Assembly: GCA_034766995.1 (NCBI GenBank)
Contig: CM068314.1
Span: forward strand, 24,651,608-24,715,607
Length of the DNA stretch: 64,000 bases
From: Acanthacorydalis orientalis
Taxonomy: Eukaryota; Arthropoda; Insecta; Megaloptera; Corydalidae
Direction: 5' to 3'
Part shown: piece after piece, positions 37,644-50,071 of the stretch
Position numbering within the stretch: position 1 is the first letter of the stretch
How the letters are laid out: every line of letters starts with the position of its first letter
Position numbers and translations under genes: made by a program
Notes under the pieces: generated by a model
Databases searched by the model: none
Seen by the model: the letters and a program-made list of their open reading frames with translations, nothing else
Told to the model about the DNA's origin: nothing

Positions 37644-39745
37644 CATCATGATACTATATTAGAAATAAATCAAAAGTTTCTGAAGATTAAACTGTTTGAA
37701 TTCAATTACTTAATGCGACATAATTATAATTTTCTCTTAACTCATTCATTGCAGTATAAACATTTTTTATCATTTTAATTATATTATGCTTCTATTTTTT
37801 AGTTGCATAATTAAAAAAAATTTTTTAATGGACTTTTTTACTATATTTATTTTTTCATTATTATAAAGTAAATTCCTCAAATAAAACTATCTAATATTAA
37901 TAACTACAATCTTGAAATATTATATTTTTTTCCAAATACTATATGAACGATTTATTAAGTATGAAAAAAAAAGCACAACGTATTTAGAACAGTACAATAC
38001 GCCACTTTTCGATTCTAGACAAAAGTATAAAAGTTATTACAGTAAGTAGTTCTGCACAAAACAAGTCATAAAGAAGTAAAATATTTTTCAGTTAACGTAG
38101 ACGTAAGAATATTTTTTTTCAAGACGGTGCACAGAATAAATGAAGCAAATGTTATCAATGAAAAACGAGACGGTTTTTAACAATATACAAGAGACAGTTT
38201 TAAAAGATATTCATGGTATAACATTTCAAGCCATTTAAGAAAAACATTTAAAGGACAACGTTAATATGGTAATATAAGTTAAATGTAGTGTGATGATATT
38301 CAAAATAATAAACTTTACAAAATCGCGCGATACACTAGATTACAGTGTTTCATTTCTCTTTTTCATATATATTACATAGATTAACCATTACCTCGTTTCA
38401 TTCGTAGATTTATGGGAATAAGCTTGACTGTAAATTAATTAAGAAGATATTTGTTTTTATACGCTTAAAAGTACAATAATATAAAATGAATTTAATATTT
38501 AGATATTAAACTGTATTACATTTTCCAGTTTTGTAATCTTCATAAGCGGCATCACACTGCATAAAATTATTTTAATGTTTTGAAATAGAATGAAATGAGT
38601 CAGAAAGGTGTTTTGTATAATCATTTTTTTCTGATTACGAAAAAATATCTAGCTATTACAATTAATTGAACAAAACGATGTTATTCTTAATTAAAATATT
38701 TTACTCTTGAGAAATTCATTAAACTTAAATATTCACTTTATTCAACTCGTTTATAATTATCATTTCTATGACAAATTTAATGCACGTATTTATTATAAAA
38801 ACATTTACTATATACCTCTAACACTATATTATTTTTTGAAAAACTTCTTTAACCTATAATTGATGCAAGTAAAACAAAATTGTCAAACACATTTAATGTC
38901 ATACAGTTTTTATTTCTTTTGTCATATTGTGTTATAATCTAATACTATATTACTACAAACAAAAATAAATATTAGTTGTTTAATAATTGATTGAATTAAA
39001 AAACACAGAAGAAACATTAAGTATTCGCTAAAATTACTTATAAATTTATGGTCATTTTTCACGAAACTTATGTAAAATTAACGCAAAAAAGTAATATGTA
39101 CATGAAAAACTGCTTAAATTATCATTCTATACTAAAAAAACTAACAAATTTATATACACATTTAGAAATACATATAAATCAATAGTTTACTTATTAAATA
39201 TAAATATTAAAAAAAAAACGATCTAATACAGTATCTGACAAAAAATTGATTCGAATAAAGGACGTAAAACGATTAGTAAAAGTGTAATCATTAATTTATA
39301 CAAATTTAAATTTAACCCATTATTATTCTTAGAATAATAAAGTAAAACTTATTCTGGCTTTGGTCAATGTAGGATCGTAACAATAATACAATGTGGCCTA
39401 GAAATTTACATTTCACTGATCTAACTGATACTGAAAACAGAATATATATGGTCTATTATAGAACTTCTTGGAAATTCTATTTAGTTATCTGCAATGCATA
39501 GCATTTTATGCAAATGTGAATGCACTTCAATGTGGTTTACATTCATTATGATCTATTATATAAAGCGACTATGTATTTTCAAAGCACATAAAAGAATTTA
39601 AACGTATCAATTAACTAGTTTATATACATTTTATAAGAAACAAATCAAATATATTTCAAAAATCATATCAAAATTAATTGGCTATAAGTTATTTATAACG
39701 ATAAGATATAAAAATATTGATATAATACGAGTTATGTACACACAA

Positions 39746-39786
<41 letters not shown>

Positions 39787-41228
39787 TGTGTATTATATTG
39801 CATTTTTGTTCACGGCAATGGAAAAACATCCAAGAGAAAAAGTTTTGTTGTTGATAGTCATCGAATGTTCAATAAAGACTTGATTTTTATTAGAAGTCTT
39901 ATAAGAGACATATCGATTTTCAATCTATAGAAATAGTCTCATCTGGCTTATATGAAAGATATTTAATCACAGTCTTATGAAAAAATCACATAGAAATAGT
40001 TTCTTTTATCATTCAATACAAACATTTCGATGTTGGTTGTGTTGGTTATTTGGCGTTTAAAGGCGCGCCGACAACTAGAGTATATTTCGATGTTTATCTA
40101 TAAATAATAAATATGTCATCTCGTATTATTACACAGCTTTCATTTTTAATAATAATTCCTATTGGTTTTCATCGAATGAAAAAATGAGTATAAATATGAA
40201 ATTTTATAAGTTATAATTAAACTGAATCGTTAACCGAACTTAGAAAAATTAATTAGAAAAAAAACATTTTGAGATATTATTTAAATTCTCTAGTAATCTC
40301 TAGCAAAAGTACACCTTATATTATTTAAAAATTATCATAAGTTCTAAATCAACAGAGCAAATAAATTCGAAATGCGTAGAAACAACAATAAAAAATAATC
40401 AATAATTGATTGTTATATTTGATTAAACATTTTTCATGGGGTGAAAAAAATTCATTTATGAAAATAAGTTTAGCTCCAGTAGTAAGAACTGTATTATCTA
40501 ATACGAGTAAGTCACAAAAAAAACTTCTTAAATAAAATTTTTAATGAACTACAAATTTGTACTTGCATATTACTATCTCCTCTAAAATCAATAATACCTT
40601 AAATTTTATTTTGTTGTTAAAAACATGTTCTCAACATTTCTAATAAAAACGTTTAAAATAAAAAATCATGTTTTAGACGAGTTGATTTTAAAATTATCAT
40701 TTTACTTCAATAATTTGAATTTAATAGTATCATGAATCTTCTTATTCTCTCACCTACATCCGAAATAATATACATTACAGTATTTAACTTTTAATAAAAA
40801 AAAAATAATAAAATAACATTTATATTACTACTAAAAACCTACAATTAAAGAAAATCGAAATACTTTTAGAACTAAGCAATAAATGATATCTTTGGGTTAA
40901 TTCTCATCTATTGAAAGTATCGTAAAAAAAAATACATTTTGTTTTTCGCATAATGAAATCATGAAATATAATACGACAGAAAACACGAACGAATATTCAT
41001 GTCATGAAAATACTACGCAGAGGGCAGTGTAATGAACGACAGATGGGAAGATTTATAATTCTCGTTCCTGATATCTAAAATTACTTTTTCAGTTTTGCTG
41101 TAAGACATCTTGGATTCAAATTGTAATTGGAATCTTTTGTGCTGTTACCTTAATTAACAAGCTTACAGACCAAACAAACTACATAAACATATACATAAAC
41201 ATGTAAAACCATGTATGTTTGTATGTGT
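37642..41228. other. AT-rich stretch
   Basis: Holds (TA)n at 39750-39783 and the short insert at 40024-40094. No gene seen in the rest. Confidence 0.65.
40024..40094. repeat. 49-bp GC-rich insert flanked by 11-bp direct repeats
   Basis: ATTTCGATGTT occurs at 40024-40034 and again at 40084-40094. Between them are 49 bp, GC-rich in the middle (TTTGGCGTTTAAAGG, CGCGCCGACAACTAG). The layout is that of a small insertion with an 11-bp target duplication, as left by retroposition, or of filler DNA from break repair. The source was not recognised. Confidence 0.55.
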
Positions 41229-41362
41229 ATATATATATATAGGTATATATATATATAGGTATATATATAGGTATATATATATATAGGTATATATATATAT
41301 ATAGGTATATATATATATATATATATAGGTCTGTGTATATGTACGTTTGTACACACACACAC

Positions 41363-41398
<36 letters not shown>
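41229..41398. repeat. TA tract with spaced AGG interruptions
   Basis: TA arrays of about 10 to 20 nt are separated five times by AGG (TATAGGTATA), to 41330. A GTACGTTTGTAC spacer, (AC)n and a pure (TA)n follow, to 41398. Variable spacing between identical interruptions suggests duplication of a TATAGG unit followed by slippage. Confidence 0.9.
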
Positions 41399-41402
<4 letters not shown>

Positions 41403-41440
41403 CCATAGATACATATGTACAAACATACATATATACATAC

Positions 41441-41737
41441 CAAGGAGGCAATAAGGCGACTAACTCGCCCGGTTGCCTATTGTAGTCAAATTATAAAACT
41501 TGGAAATGGCGGCGGTAGTAGTAAAATTAAGGGACTTGTAGTGGTACAATTAAGAGAATTATGCGCGAAGGGCGATGCGCACAATTCTCGGTACCACACA
41601 ACCATACCATAACAACCTCGACCACGTCTTTTTTCTATGCGCAGTGCGTTCCGCGCAGAAGTCACTGACAAACTCGAATAACCATTTTTCGCTGCGCCTC
41701 ACCATCGGGATTAGGTCTCATTCTAATGGCCTCCTTG
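41441..41737. mobile_element. nonautonomous hAT-like element, 297 bp, with 8-bp target duplication
   Basis: The left end CAAGGAGGCAATAAGG (41441) and the right end, minus strand, CAAGGAGGCCATTAGA (ending 41737) are inverted repeats. CAAGG fits the YARNG start of hAT elements. The 8 bp ATACATAC lies on both sides (41433-41440 and 41738-41745) and fits the hAT target pattern nTnnnnAn; the flank is CATA-rich, which lowers the weight of the match somewhat. Inside, 41541-41566 and 41577-41597 form a hairpin (GTGGTAC, GAGAATT and GCGC arms). GC is far above the surroundings. No transposase frame exists, so it must be mobilised in trans if at all. Confidence 0.8.
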
Positions 41738-42119
41738 ATACATACACACATTCGCGTGCAGGCACGCCCGCACGTACGCACATATACACACATACACACG
41801 CACACAAACATGCGTGTTTATGTGTTGTAAGTTCACTTGACATGAAAGCTGTAGGTCTCTTTAATATCGTCTTTAAACTGAATTAAATTGAAAAATTAAA
41901 CATTATATTTTTTTACCAACGATACGAAACATTACAATTGAAACATTAATTTAATGAAGTATTGCATTAAATAAGAAAAATAGATTACTTATTATTTTAT
42001 TAAACTGCCATGTCTCACATAAAATTATAATTTTTCAAATAAATAAGGAACTATATAGAGCATATATTTAGAGATTATATAACTATTAAAAACAAAAATA
42101 TAAATAAACCAAAACAAAT

Positions 42120-42167
<48 letters not shown>

Positions 42168-42171
42168 TATA
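41738..42171. other. Spacer with CA-rich part and (TA)n
   Basis: 41745-41830 is CA-rich with CACGCCCGCACGTACGC; then AT-rich sequence to (TA)n at 42126-42165. No gene seen. Confidence 0.65.
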
Positions 42172-42415
42172 ATGGGGAGGTCGCCCTCGTTGCGCTCACT
42201 CACTTGTCGATGATAATCATGTACATATAACCGAATGAAAGAATAAACATACTTTGAAAAACTCTTTTATGTCTTTATAATCATTATCGCAGATAGCTTG
42301 CAACGTAATTGTTTTATATATGAGATGAACATATTTAGGTATCATAGAAACCTCGTCCCAAATAAATAATTCGACATCATGGAATTTTTATTTTTCGTAG
42401 ATAATTTTGATTTTA
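42172..42415 (-). mobile_element. CTAG-ended hairpin repeat, copy 5, eroded 3' end
   Basis: About 240 bp, minus strand. The 3' end is degenerate (ATGGGGAGGTCGCCC instead of CTAGGGGGC...). The body motifs CCGAATGAAAGAATAAAC, CATTATCGCAGATAG, AGGTATCATAGAAACCTC and GATAATTTTGATTTTATATA are clear. (TA)n is on the left; the right side runs within 10 bp into the mariner at 42424. Confidence 0.8.
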
Positions 42416-42423
42416 TATATTGG

Positions 42424-43661
42424 GAGGTTGCATTGAAAGCCGCTGTTTTTTTGTGTATGTAAATACATTAATCAAAGTATTTATCCTCAGAAGCTATGAG
42501 TTTTGCCACTCTTCTGGTAGAAGTTGAATTCCGCGATGAAAGAATGATCTGTCTTTCGAGCCAATCCATACATCAATCTAATTTTCGACTTGTCCATAGT
42601 TATGGAAATGTATATTTTTCAGAGCGTGTTGCATCGATTGGAACAAATGGTAATCGCTCAAGGCCAGATCCGGAGAATACGTTGGGTGCGGAAGAACCTC
42701 CCATTCGAGATCCATCAGTGTTCGTTTCACGGTTATGGCAACACGGTGCCGAGCGTTTTCATGGAGATGAATCACTTTTCGGCGATTTGATGCAATTGAT
42801 GGTCGTTTTTGCATCAAATTATCATTCAAACGCTCCAGTTGTTGTCGATAACGTTCGGCGGTGATTGCATCCTTCGATTTCAACAGCAAATAATACACGA
42901 CACCCCCCATATCCCTCCATATAGAAAGCATTTCTTTGTGACCGAGGATATTTCGCTTTGGTGTCGACGTCGATGGTTGGCCGGGATCAACCCATGATTT
43001 CTTGCGTTTCTGGTTGTCGAAATAGATCCATTATCGTCGATCACGATACGCCACAAGAAACTCTTCTTTTTATGCCATGCAAGCACATAAATCGCGATGT
43101 TTAAACGGTTAGCAATGGCACTTTTGGTCAATTCATGTGGCAGCCATCTCTCTTCTTTCTGGATCTTTCCCATGACTTGAAAACGTCATGAAATGGTTGA
43201 TTTATAGACTTCGAGCTGTTGAGCCAATTCTTTGAGTATTTGAGCAGATTTTTCTCCCAATAGAGCTCGCAGTTGTTCATATTCGAACTTTTTCGATTGA
43301 CCTGGCCGTTATTTGTCGTTAACGTCACAATCACCACTTTTGAATCGTCGAAACCAATATCTACATACTGTTTCTGATTGAGCAGATTCACCATAAGTTT
43401 TTGCAAGCAATCGATGAGCTTCAACTGCATTTTTTTTCAAATCAAAGTAGTGCAGAAGTGCAAATCGGAAAAACAATTTATCGCGTTCCATTTTAATTCA
43501 GTTATAGAAAAGCACTTGTGTAAACAAAGAATGGCTGACGATAAGTAAATTTTAGAGGGAGAAGATCATACTTTAAAATGACATAAGAGACATCTATTAC
43601 TAGCCACAGAATACGCACCCAGAGCCATCTACACGTGAATAGCGACTTTCAATGCAACCTC
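42424..43661 (-). mobile_element. near full-length mariner element, minus strand
   Basis: About 1.24 kb. Left end GAGGTTGCATTGAAAGCCGC (42424); right end, minus strand, GAGGTTGCATTGAAAGTCGC (ending about 43661), so 24-bp inverted repeats with few mismatches. Both flanks are TA-rich. The terminal repeats differ entirely from those at 4185, 8202, 15646 and 29334, marking a separate lineage. Confidence 0.93.
42468..43491 (-). pseudogene. mariner transposase pseudogene, second catalytic Asp changed to Glu
   Basis: Runs from ATG at 43491 to a stop at 42468-42470, about 341 codons, the normal length. N-terminal FALLHYFDLKKNAVEAHRLL and CRYWFRRFKSGD form the first helix-turn-helix. RWLPHEL is the linker, and RIVIDDNGSI stands where VTGDEKWI is usual. 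HLHENARHRV carries Glu (42758-42760) in place of the second catalytic Asp. SPDLALSDYHLF has the third Asp (42653-42655), 35 codons on, then ASEDKYFD at the C-terminus. SDYHLFQSMQHAL resembles the mauritiana group. Several frameshifts break it near 43150, 42900 and 42580. Inactive. Confidence 0.92.
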
Positions 43662-43679
43662 TTATATTATATATTTATA

Positions 43680-43714
<35 letters not shown>

Positions 43715-44828
43715 ATATATATATATATACATAAATTTATTTATCCAAAATGAAACTTGAATTGTTATCAAATGTGCGAACATTATAATTGAATAATAAA
43801 ATAAGAAACTCATTTACCTCTCAGAAAGTAAAATATCAAAATTAAATTTTACTTCATTACTTAAATGGAATATAATTAAAATAGACATTCAAAATAATTG
43901 CATTTAATCCATTTAATTCGTATTAGAAATTGCACAGACAACTATTATTTTTTAGAACAGCTGTTTCTTTTCAAACGCTCTTACATTTTAATTAAACACC
44001 AAAGACAATCATTTTCACAATTGTGAATAAGTCAGCAACGCAAATAATTAACCCTTTATGAATTTAAGTAGATTAAAATATTTCGTTAATTTAATTATGA
44101 ATTAAATCGAGTAAAATGTAAACGAAAATAATTGTATAATTATACATCAACGTTCCGAAATACCAAGAACGTAAATTAAATAAAAGACAACGAATAAATG
44201 TTTAAAGAAGTATATCTTTTTCTGCCATTTGTAGTTAAATTCATTTTTGATACTAATGTCATGTATATTGTGATAATAACATTAAGGTATTAACTGATCA
44301 CTGCTATATTCTTTTGTAATCGTGCCAAAAGTCTGTTTCTAAATTTTTATAATTAATATCATCTAACCTTTAATATATCAATCAATCAATCTCCACAATA
44401 ATATCAAAAGGTATATTTAAACGTGTATGCAAATTTGTTTTTAAAAAAAATTACATCGGAATGTAAAAACTTATATAATTTTTTTAAAAAAATATTCGAC
44501 GTAAATTTTGAAAACATTATTTGATTTTCAAATATTTAATTTTTATAATACGAATATTTTTATCGATAAGGTGTATATTTTGTCACGTCTTTTATGAACC
44601 ATTATTTATTTTACAATATAAACGATATGTCTGTTTAAATGAGAAAATGCAAAAACACTCAACAAGTTTACTCCAAAAAGCAACATGTTCTTGTCATGAA
44701 ATTATAAACCAGAAACTATAAAGTTTATCTGTACAAAAAATCTATGAAAGAAGTCGAAAAGTAACTTAGTTTTCAAACTTTATCTGTATCGCATACATAC
44801 AATATATATATATATATATTGTATACAT

Positions 44829-44881
<53 letters not shown>

Positions 44882-45680
44882 TCGTATATATAATATACTT
44901 TCAGAAATAGTTTTATATCTTTTATAATTTTTTGTTAGTTTTACTTTTAAATTCAAGTTCAATTTTGATAAAGCTCTTACCTTTCCTTAAAAAACAAATA
45001 ACTGATATAGTTACTAAATCCGTTTTTTGGTAATGTTTCTAAGAACTTAATCCGTTATAGTATTATTATTTGAGATGGACGATTTTAAATTTTCTTCAAA
45101 CAATTTTTGTATCGAGTTAAAATCGACATAGAATTCAATGGTAATTAGAAAGAAACATAACCTTAAAAAATATTTTTTTATTACCACTTCACAATTGTAT
45201 TTACATCCGCGATTAACAGTTTTGTTCATTTTTGTATTATAAATTTAGAATTTAAGTAAACAATATATATGTTTATGAAATATTCGAACTCCAAAAATTA
45301 AAATACCTAGATTATTAAATATTTATAAAAAAAAATTGACAGGTCTCCTTTCTTATTTTTTCACATCCGAAAAAAAACCAAAAGTAATTAGTATATTGCA
45401 AACGTCAAATTTCAAGGGAAATAAATATGAAATAATATAAGAAATGTCAAATGAAACTTGGCTTTCATTTAAACAACTATTTTGAAGAATATCCCTCCAA
45501 AACATTTAATATTTTTTTACAATAATCACATAATAATATCCTTTGGTCGTTTAGAAAATTCTCCTAGCTAACATTCAATCCCTTCAATTATAACTCAGAA
45601 GAACCGGATGACTAGACCGTAATGTAAAAAAATGGAGTAGCAAAATCAAAAGTTAATAATAATAAAAACATACATAGACA

Positions 45681-45733
<53 letters not shown>

Positions 45734-46173
45734 CGTGTGTGTGTGTGTATGTATGTATGTACAAAAAATATAATGCTGAAGCTAAAAACCATTTACAGAG
45801 TCAATACCTATTTTAAATAAAAATACACATTGAAATTTTAACAAAATGTGATAAGACTAAAAATTAAAATGACCTTAAATGTCAACGCTCCTGTACACCC
45901 CAAGCAACTATTTAAGGCTAAAAGTTTCAAATATGAATCAAATATTCATATAACACTAAAAGAGCTAGTGAAGCATTTCTCAGTATATTTAACTGAATAC
46001 GATCTACAAAATTCAATTTTATAGTTAGCATTATGGCATCAATTAATACTCGTATGTAATTACCAAGACACCTTTCTGTAAATGTTAACTTTTTAATTTA
46101 TATATTTCGTGTCTGTTAATGAACAAAGTATACACAGAGACTACATTCAGATATGCTATATATATATACATAT

Positions 46174-46227
<54 letters not shown>

Positions 46228-47080
46228 ATATGTATATATATACAAAGTATAGCCATAAATTATGGAAGCGAAATGTGAAGTTGTATTTTATACCACATAA
46301 GGAAATTACGTGATTCAATTAACAGAACTTCTGTATTCAAATCGATAAATTAAGCAATATTTTATTCACAAATATATCAGTATTGATTGGTATTAATAGT
46401 TTAAGAATATTAAAACAAAAAAATCTACTTTCATCAAATTTAATTTCACACGGATCATTTTGAATTTAAGAAAATATTTTTCATTTAAAACTGAAGTATT
46501 ATTTATCTTTCACATATTTATAAAAGTATTTTTTTGAATACCTGACATTTAAGTCAACCACATCAGAAAATATCTGTAAAAAACAAAGAAAAAAACATTC
46601 GTTCTCATTAAAATTGTTAAAAGTACGTAGAAATATAATTTCAATTCCATGCATATAAAAGAGATCTGTCCGTAAGTGCACACACACATAATATATATAT
46701 ATATATATATATTCACTGTACAACTAATTAAAACAAAAGTTCAACTTCTAAAACCACAACAAGCATTAACTAAATACTAAACATAATTACATGATTTTCA
46801 ACACATTAAGAGTAAATACTCAATTAGAATAAATGATATATACATATATATACAAATATACATATATACATATATATATATAAGTAAAACGCAAATAATA
46901 ATATATTAGTTTTTTTTGCTCAATTTATATAATTTATTTATAAATATATGTAAAATAAAAATGTTGAATAACGACTAAGACAGAAAAATTATAAGAAAAA
47001 GTAAAAATATTTTTCTTTCAAAGTTATATCAGACATTTTAAAAATAGTTGAAAATGTGTACTTCTCTGCGCCATTTTTAA

Positions 47081-47131
<51 letters not shown>

Positions 47132-48860
47132 TCAAATGGTCTCTATACATCTCTGTCATTTTCTGAAAGTATATTGAGGATACAGAGTGTAACTCTGCCT
47201 TAAGGTTAAATACAAGTTGGAAATTGTTCGCAGAAGTTTTCACTTCAGTATAACGTACATCTCTCTAAAATCGACCGTCTCTGCTCGTGTACAGCAGATA
47301 TAATGCAATATTCTGCAATATAATTTTCCCGCATGTCTGAGATGCTTACAGAACGTGTTTTCGGGCGTGTACGTGATTTTAAAATGTATATTATTACAGA
47401 TACGCGACTATTCAGGCGATAAAATGACGTTCTGAATCATTGTTCTCATTTCATTATAACAATTTTCGTTATCAACATACAGTACAAATGGGAATACCTT
47501 TTTATCAACATAAAACTTATTAAAATGAATAATTTGCCAAACCTCGTGATTACACATAAACCAATAAATACAGCCATTCAGACACACGTTGTTTTTTAAT
47601 TGTACACAAACGTTTTCATTTATAATACGAATTATTTTATTATTAAGAGCTCTAAATATAAAATTACTTTCTTATGTACAGAACAATTCGTTACTCGCCA
47701 ATAACAAAATACATAAAAAATACGTTACTGAGAGGTGATATAATATGTTCATATAATTTTAATTTGCTTCAGTACTGATCTGCATCAATCGATACAACAA
47801 AATTTAATGTTCATCAATCAAACATCTATAAATATAAGTATAATCAATCGATACATGTCTACAATATTATGAATTAAAATTTTTAAAACATAATAACACT
47901 AACCAATGTTAATATTTTTATTAATTTTTTTCTCATTGTATGAACAAGACAATTTAGACATTGAAAAATTCAATATTAATACGCTTGCTTCGGATAAATT
48001 AAATCCATTGGCAGGTGTTTTCTTCGAAAGTAATCTATATACGTTCTGAAATTTAACATGCTTTTGATAAAGATAGGTTCAGAAGAAAAAGTGGTACTAG
48101 GAAGTAAAATTTCAATTTATTCTCGGCGACTGACCATTCAAAATGAAATATTTAATTATTAAATAACTCGAGATTTTTTTCAATAATTACCATTTCAGTT
48201 TTCTAGTTATAATCATCAATAATTATTTTCATCTACTTTAAATGATTATAATAGACTGAAATAATATTTTGGCGAAGAGTCAATTTGTTCGGTATTGAAT
48301 ATCTTTCAACGATTTCGATCCATACATTAGTATAACAAGCAGTCCTTTTATTTCTAAACTAAACTTCTACATTTATTTTGATATTTAACTTCACTCATAC
48401 TTACATACTCAACTTTTGTTCTATTTTATTATTTTCATTAAATTTCAATGTTCTGATAAAATATGCTACCATTAAATCGATATTGTAGTTAAAAAGACAT
48501 CTTAATTTAAAAAGGAGATTTTTCTAATTTTATTCCTGTACGCTTAATTCTATTATTATTCTGTTTTCAAACTGAATTCAACTATAAATATTATAGAAAC
48601 CTTCTTTAATTTCAAAATGACAATAACCATTCTTTAAATTTTAACTCCCTACGCATTTCTGCATATTTTCAATGGTTCAAATGAAAATAGTTCCATTCTG
48701 ATGGCTAACGGACAAATGACACATTGCTTAAAAATAAAATGATTTTTTACTATTATAAATTATACATTTAAAATATTTAAACAAAACCACAAGAAAATAT
48801 TAATAAGGACAAAAGAAAATATGCAAAAATTTATATTTATCATTTTTATATACTGAAAAT
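43662..48860. other. AT-rich stretch with microsatellites
   Basis: (TA)n and compound tracts at 43680-43730, 44802-44880, 45681-45760, 46159-46246 (TATACA and GT arms), 46690-46712, 46838-46882 and 47084-47128. The GC-elevated block at 47230-47440 is listed separately. No gene seen. Confidence 0.6.
47230..47440. other. GC-elevated island
   Basis: Contains CGACCGTCTCTGCTCGTG, TTTTCCCGCATGTCTGAG and TTTTCGGGCGTGTACGTG without a usable open frame. Composition alone suggests constraint or recent origin. Confidence 0.2.
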
Positions 48861-49241
48861 CAGTGGGGTTAAACGTGTGGCCCTCAGACCACATGCTGCC
48901 CACTAGACTTTAGAACGTGACTCGCAGCCAATTTTATTAAAATAATAAACTGGAATTTTAAAAAATATAAATACATTTTTAAAACTGCAAATTATAGAAG
49001 TATATTGTAAGGAACAGCGTTTTATGATAATAATACCTAAAATTAATATATTTCTTTTAATTTTTATAAATTCATTAAAGAAAACACAAATATTAAATTT
49101 AAATGAGTTATTTTCAAATACAGATAAAAAAACCTTTTTTCGCTTGCTAATTTTTTTTCGGTGGCTTTTTGTCTGCGGCCCACAAACTTTCATAAACTGA
49201 ATTTTAGTGACTCGTGTTCATATATGAGTTTGACATCACTG
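48861..49241. mobile_element. nonautonomous hAT-like element, 381 bp, near-perfect 8-bp target duplication
   Basis: Left end CAGTGGGGTTAAACGTGTGG (48861); right end, minus strand, CAGTGATGTCAAACTCATAT (ending 49241). CAGTG with a following GTCAAAC is a well-known hAT terminus. The flanking octamers are CTGAAAAT (48853-48860) and CTGTAAAT (49242-49249), seven of eight equal and both fitting nTnnnnAn. Subterminal GGCCCTCAGACCACATG and CTGCGGCCCACAAAC are a typical pair in such elements. The middle is AT-rich and has no transposase. Confidence 0.8.
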
Positions 49242-49529
49242 CTGTAAATAATTCACATTGAAAACCCAAATTCATTTTATATTTTGAGTATAAGTCCATA
49301 TTTTAAAAACATTATGAAATTTCAATTAATAATATATTAAAAAGATGCAAAAAAGATATAAATAACAATAGAATTGTTTATTTACACTTTTCTTAGAAAT
49401 ATTTCTAATTAAAATATAGAAAAAAGTATGATTGTACTACTTAAATATATATATATATATATGAATGTATGTATGTACATATGTATGTTTGATACATGAG
49501 TATGTGTGTAAAACAATGTGACGTAATCT

Positions 49530-49790
49530 ACGCTGTCTACAAAACTCTTAATTCGAAAATAGGGTTCCCCGCATAGCGGCACAGAATCAAAACGAATGCT
49601 ATAGATCGCGAAGAGAACGATGCAGCATCCGTTCTCCTACATCCTTATCTTACGTAATTATCAGGACCGGGAATTGCCCATAGCGCCGCCTGCTGATTAC
49701 ATTGCGGAATTACGTGCAGCCAAACATACGATACAGGTCGTTAGGTGCGTCTACCGGCAACATTATTTCGCACTTTACGCAATATAACCT
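49530..49790. other. GC-rich island
   Basis: CpG-bearing block: GGGTTCCCCGCATAGCGG, GACCGGGAATTGCCCATAG, CGCCGCCTGCTG, GTGCGTCTACCGGCAAC. On the minus strand a GTAAGAT donor-like site follows TGATAATTAC at about 49655, but the upstream 3' site is poor. No long frame. Regulatory or exonic origin unresolved. Confidence 0.25.
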
Positions 49791-50061
49791 AAGTATTTCG
49801 GTGATACATACACATTTATGTAAATCTACACAGGTGATATTAAATATGACGTATTTTCAACAGTATAAACACTGAATCGTATGACTATGAATGAAAATAC
49901 AGAATAAATATGTTCAACGGAAATATAATTACATTTGTTTCACTGGAAACGTATAAAAAAATAGATTTTTAGTAAAAGTAGAAATAATTATCGATTAACG
50001 TATTTGGTATTTTTTAATTCTCCCGTTCCGGTGCTGTAAACTCGGCTGGCCGCATGTTTTT

Positions 50062-50071
50062 ATTTGCAAAT
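50062..50071. promoter_or_regulatory. POU octamer match ATTTGCAAAT
   Basis: A perfect ATTTGCAAAT, the classic POU-domain octamer with its complement, in a GC-elevated block (CTCGGCTGGCCGCATG just upstream). A short motif, so function is only a possibility. Confidence 0.2.

Noticed and set aside
41150..41451. Three overlapping minus-strand frames of 90-97 codons
   Set aside because: All three frames are open because the DNA is a TA/GT repeat; protein is only Tyr, Ile, Thr, Cys and Val.
41486..41886. Open frames on both strands at the hAT-like element
   Set aside because: They follow from its inverted-repeat, GC-rich structure and have no transposase or other domain.
42496..42997. Plus-strand frames of up to 122 codons across the mariner at 42424
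   Set aside because: They are the antisense of the transposase pseudogene, whose minus-strand reading carries the family motifs.
44985..45005. Minus-strand AAAG-GTAAGA donor-like site
   Set aside because: The only upstream AG leaves an exon of five nt; chance match.
48903..49193. Minus-strand frame of 96 codons
   Set aside because: It lies inside the nonautonomous hAT-like element, is Lys/Phe/Ile-rich and shows no BED or hAT dimerisation motif.
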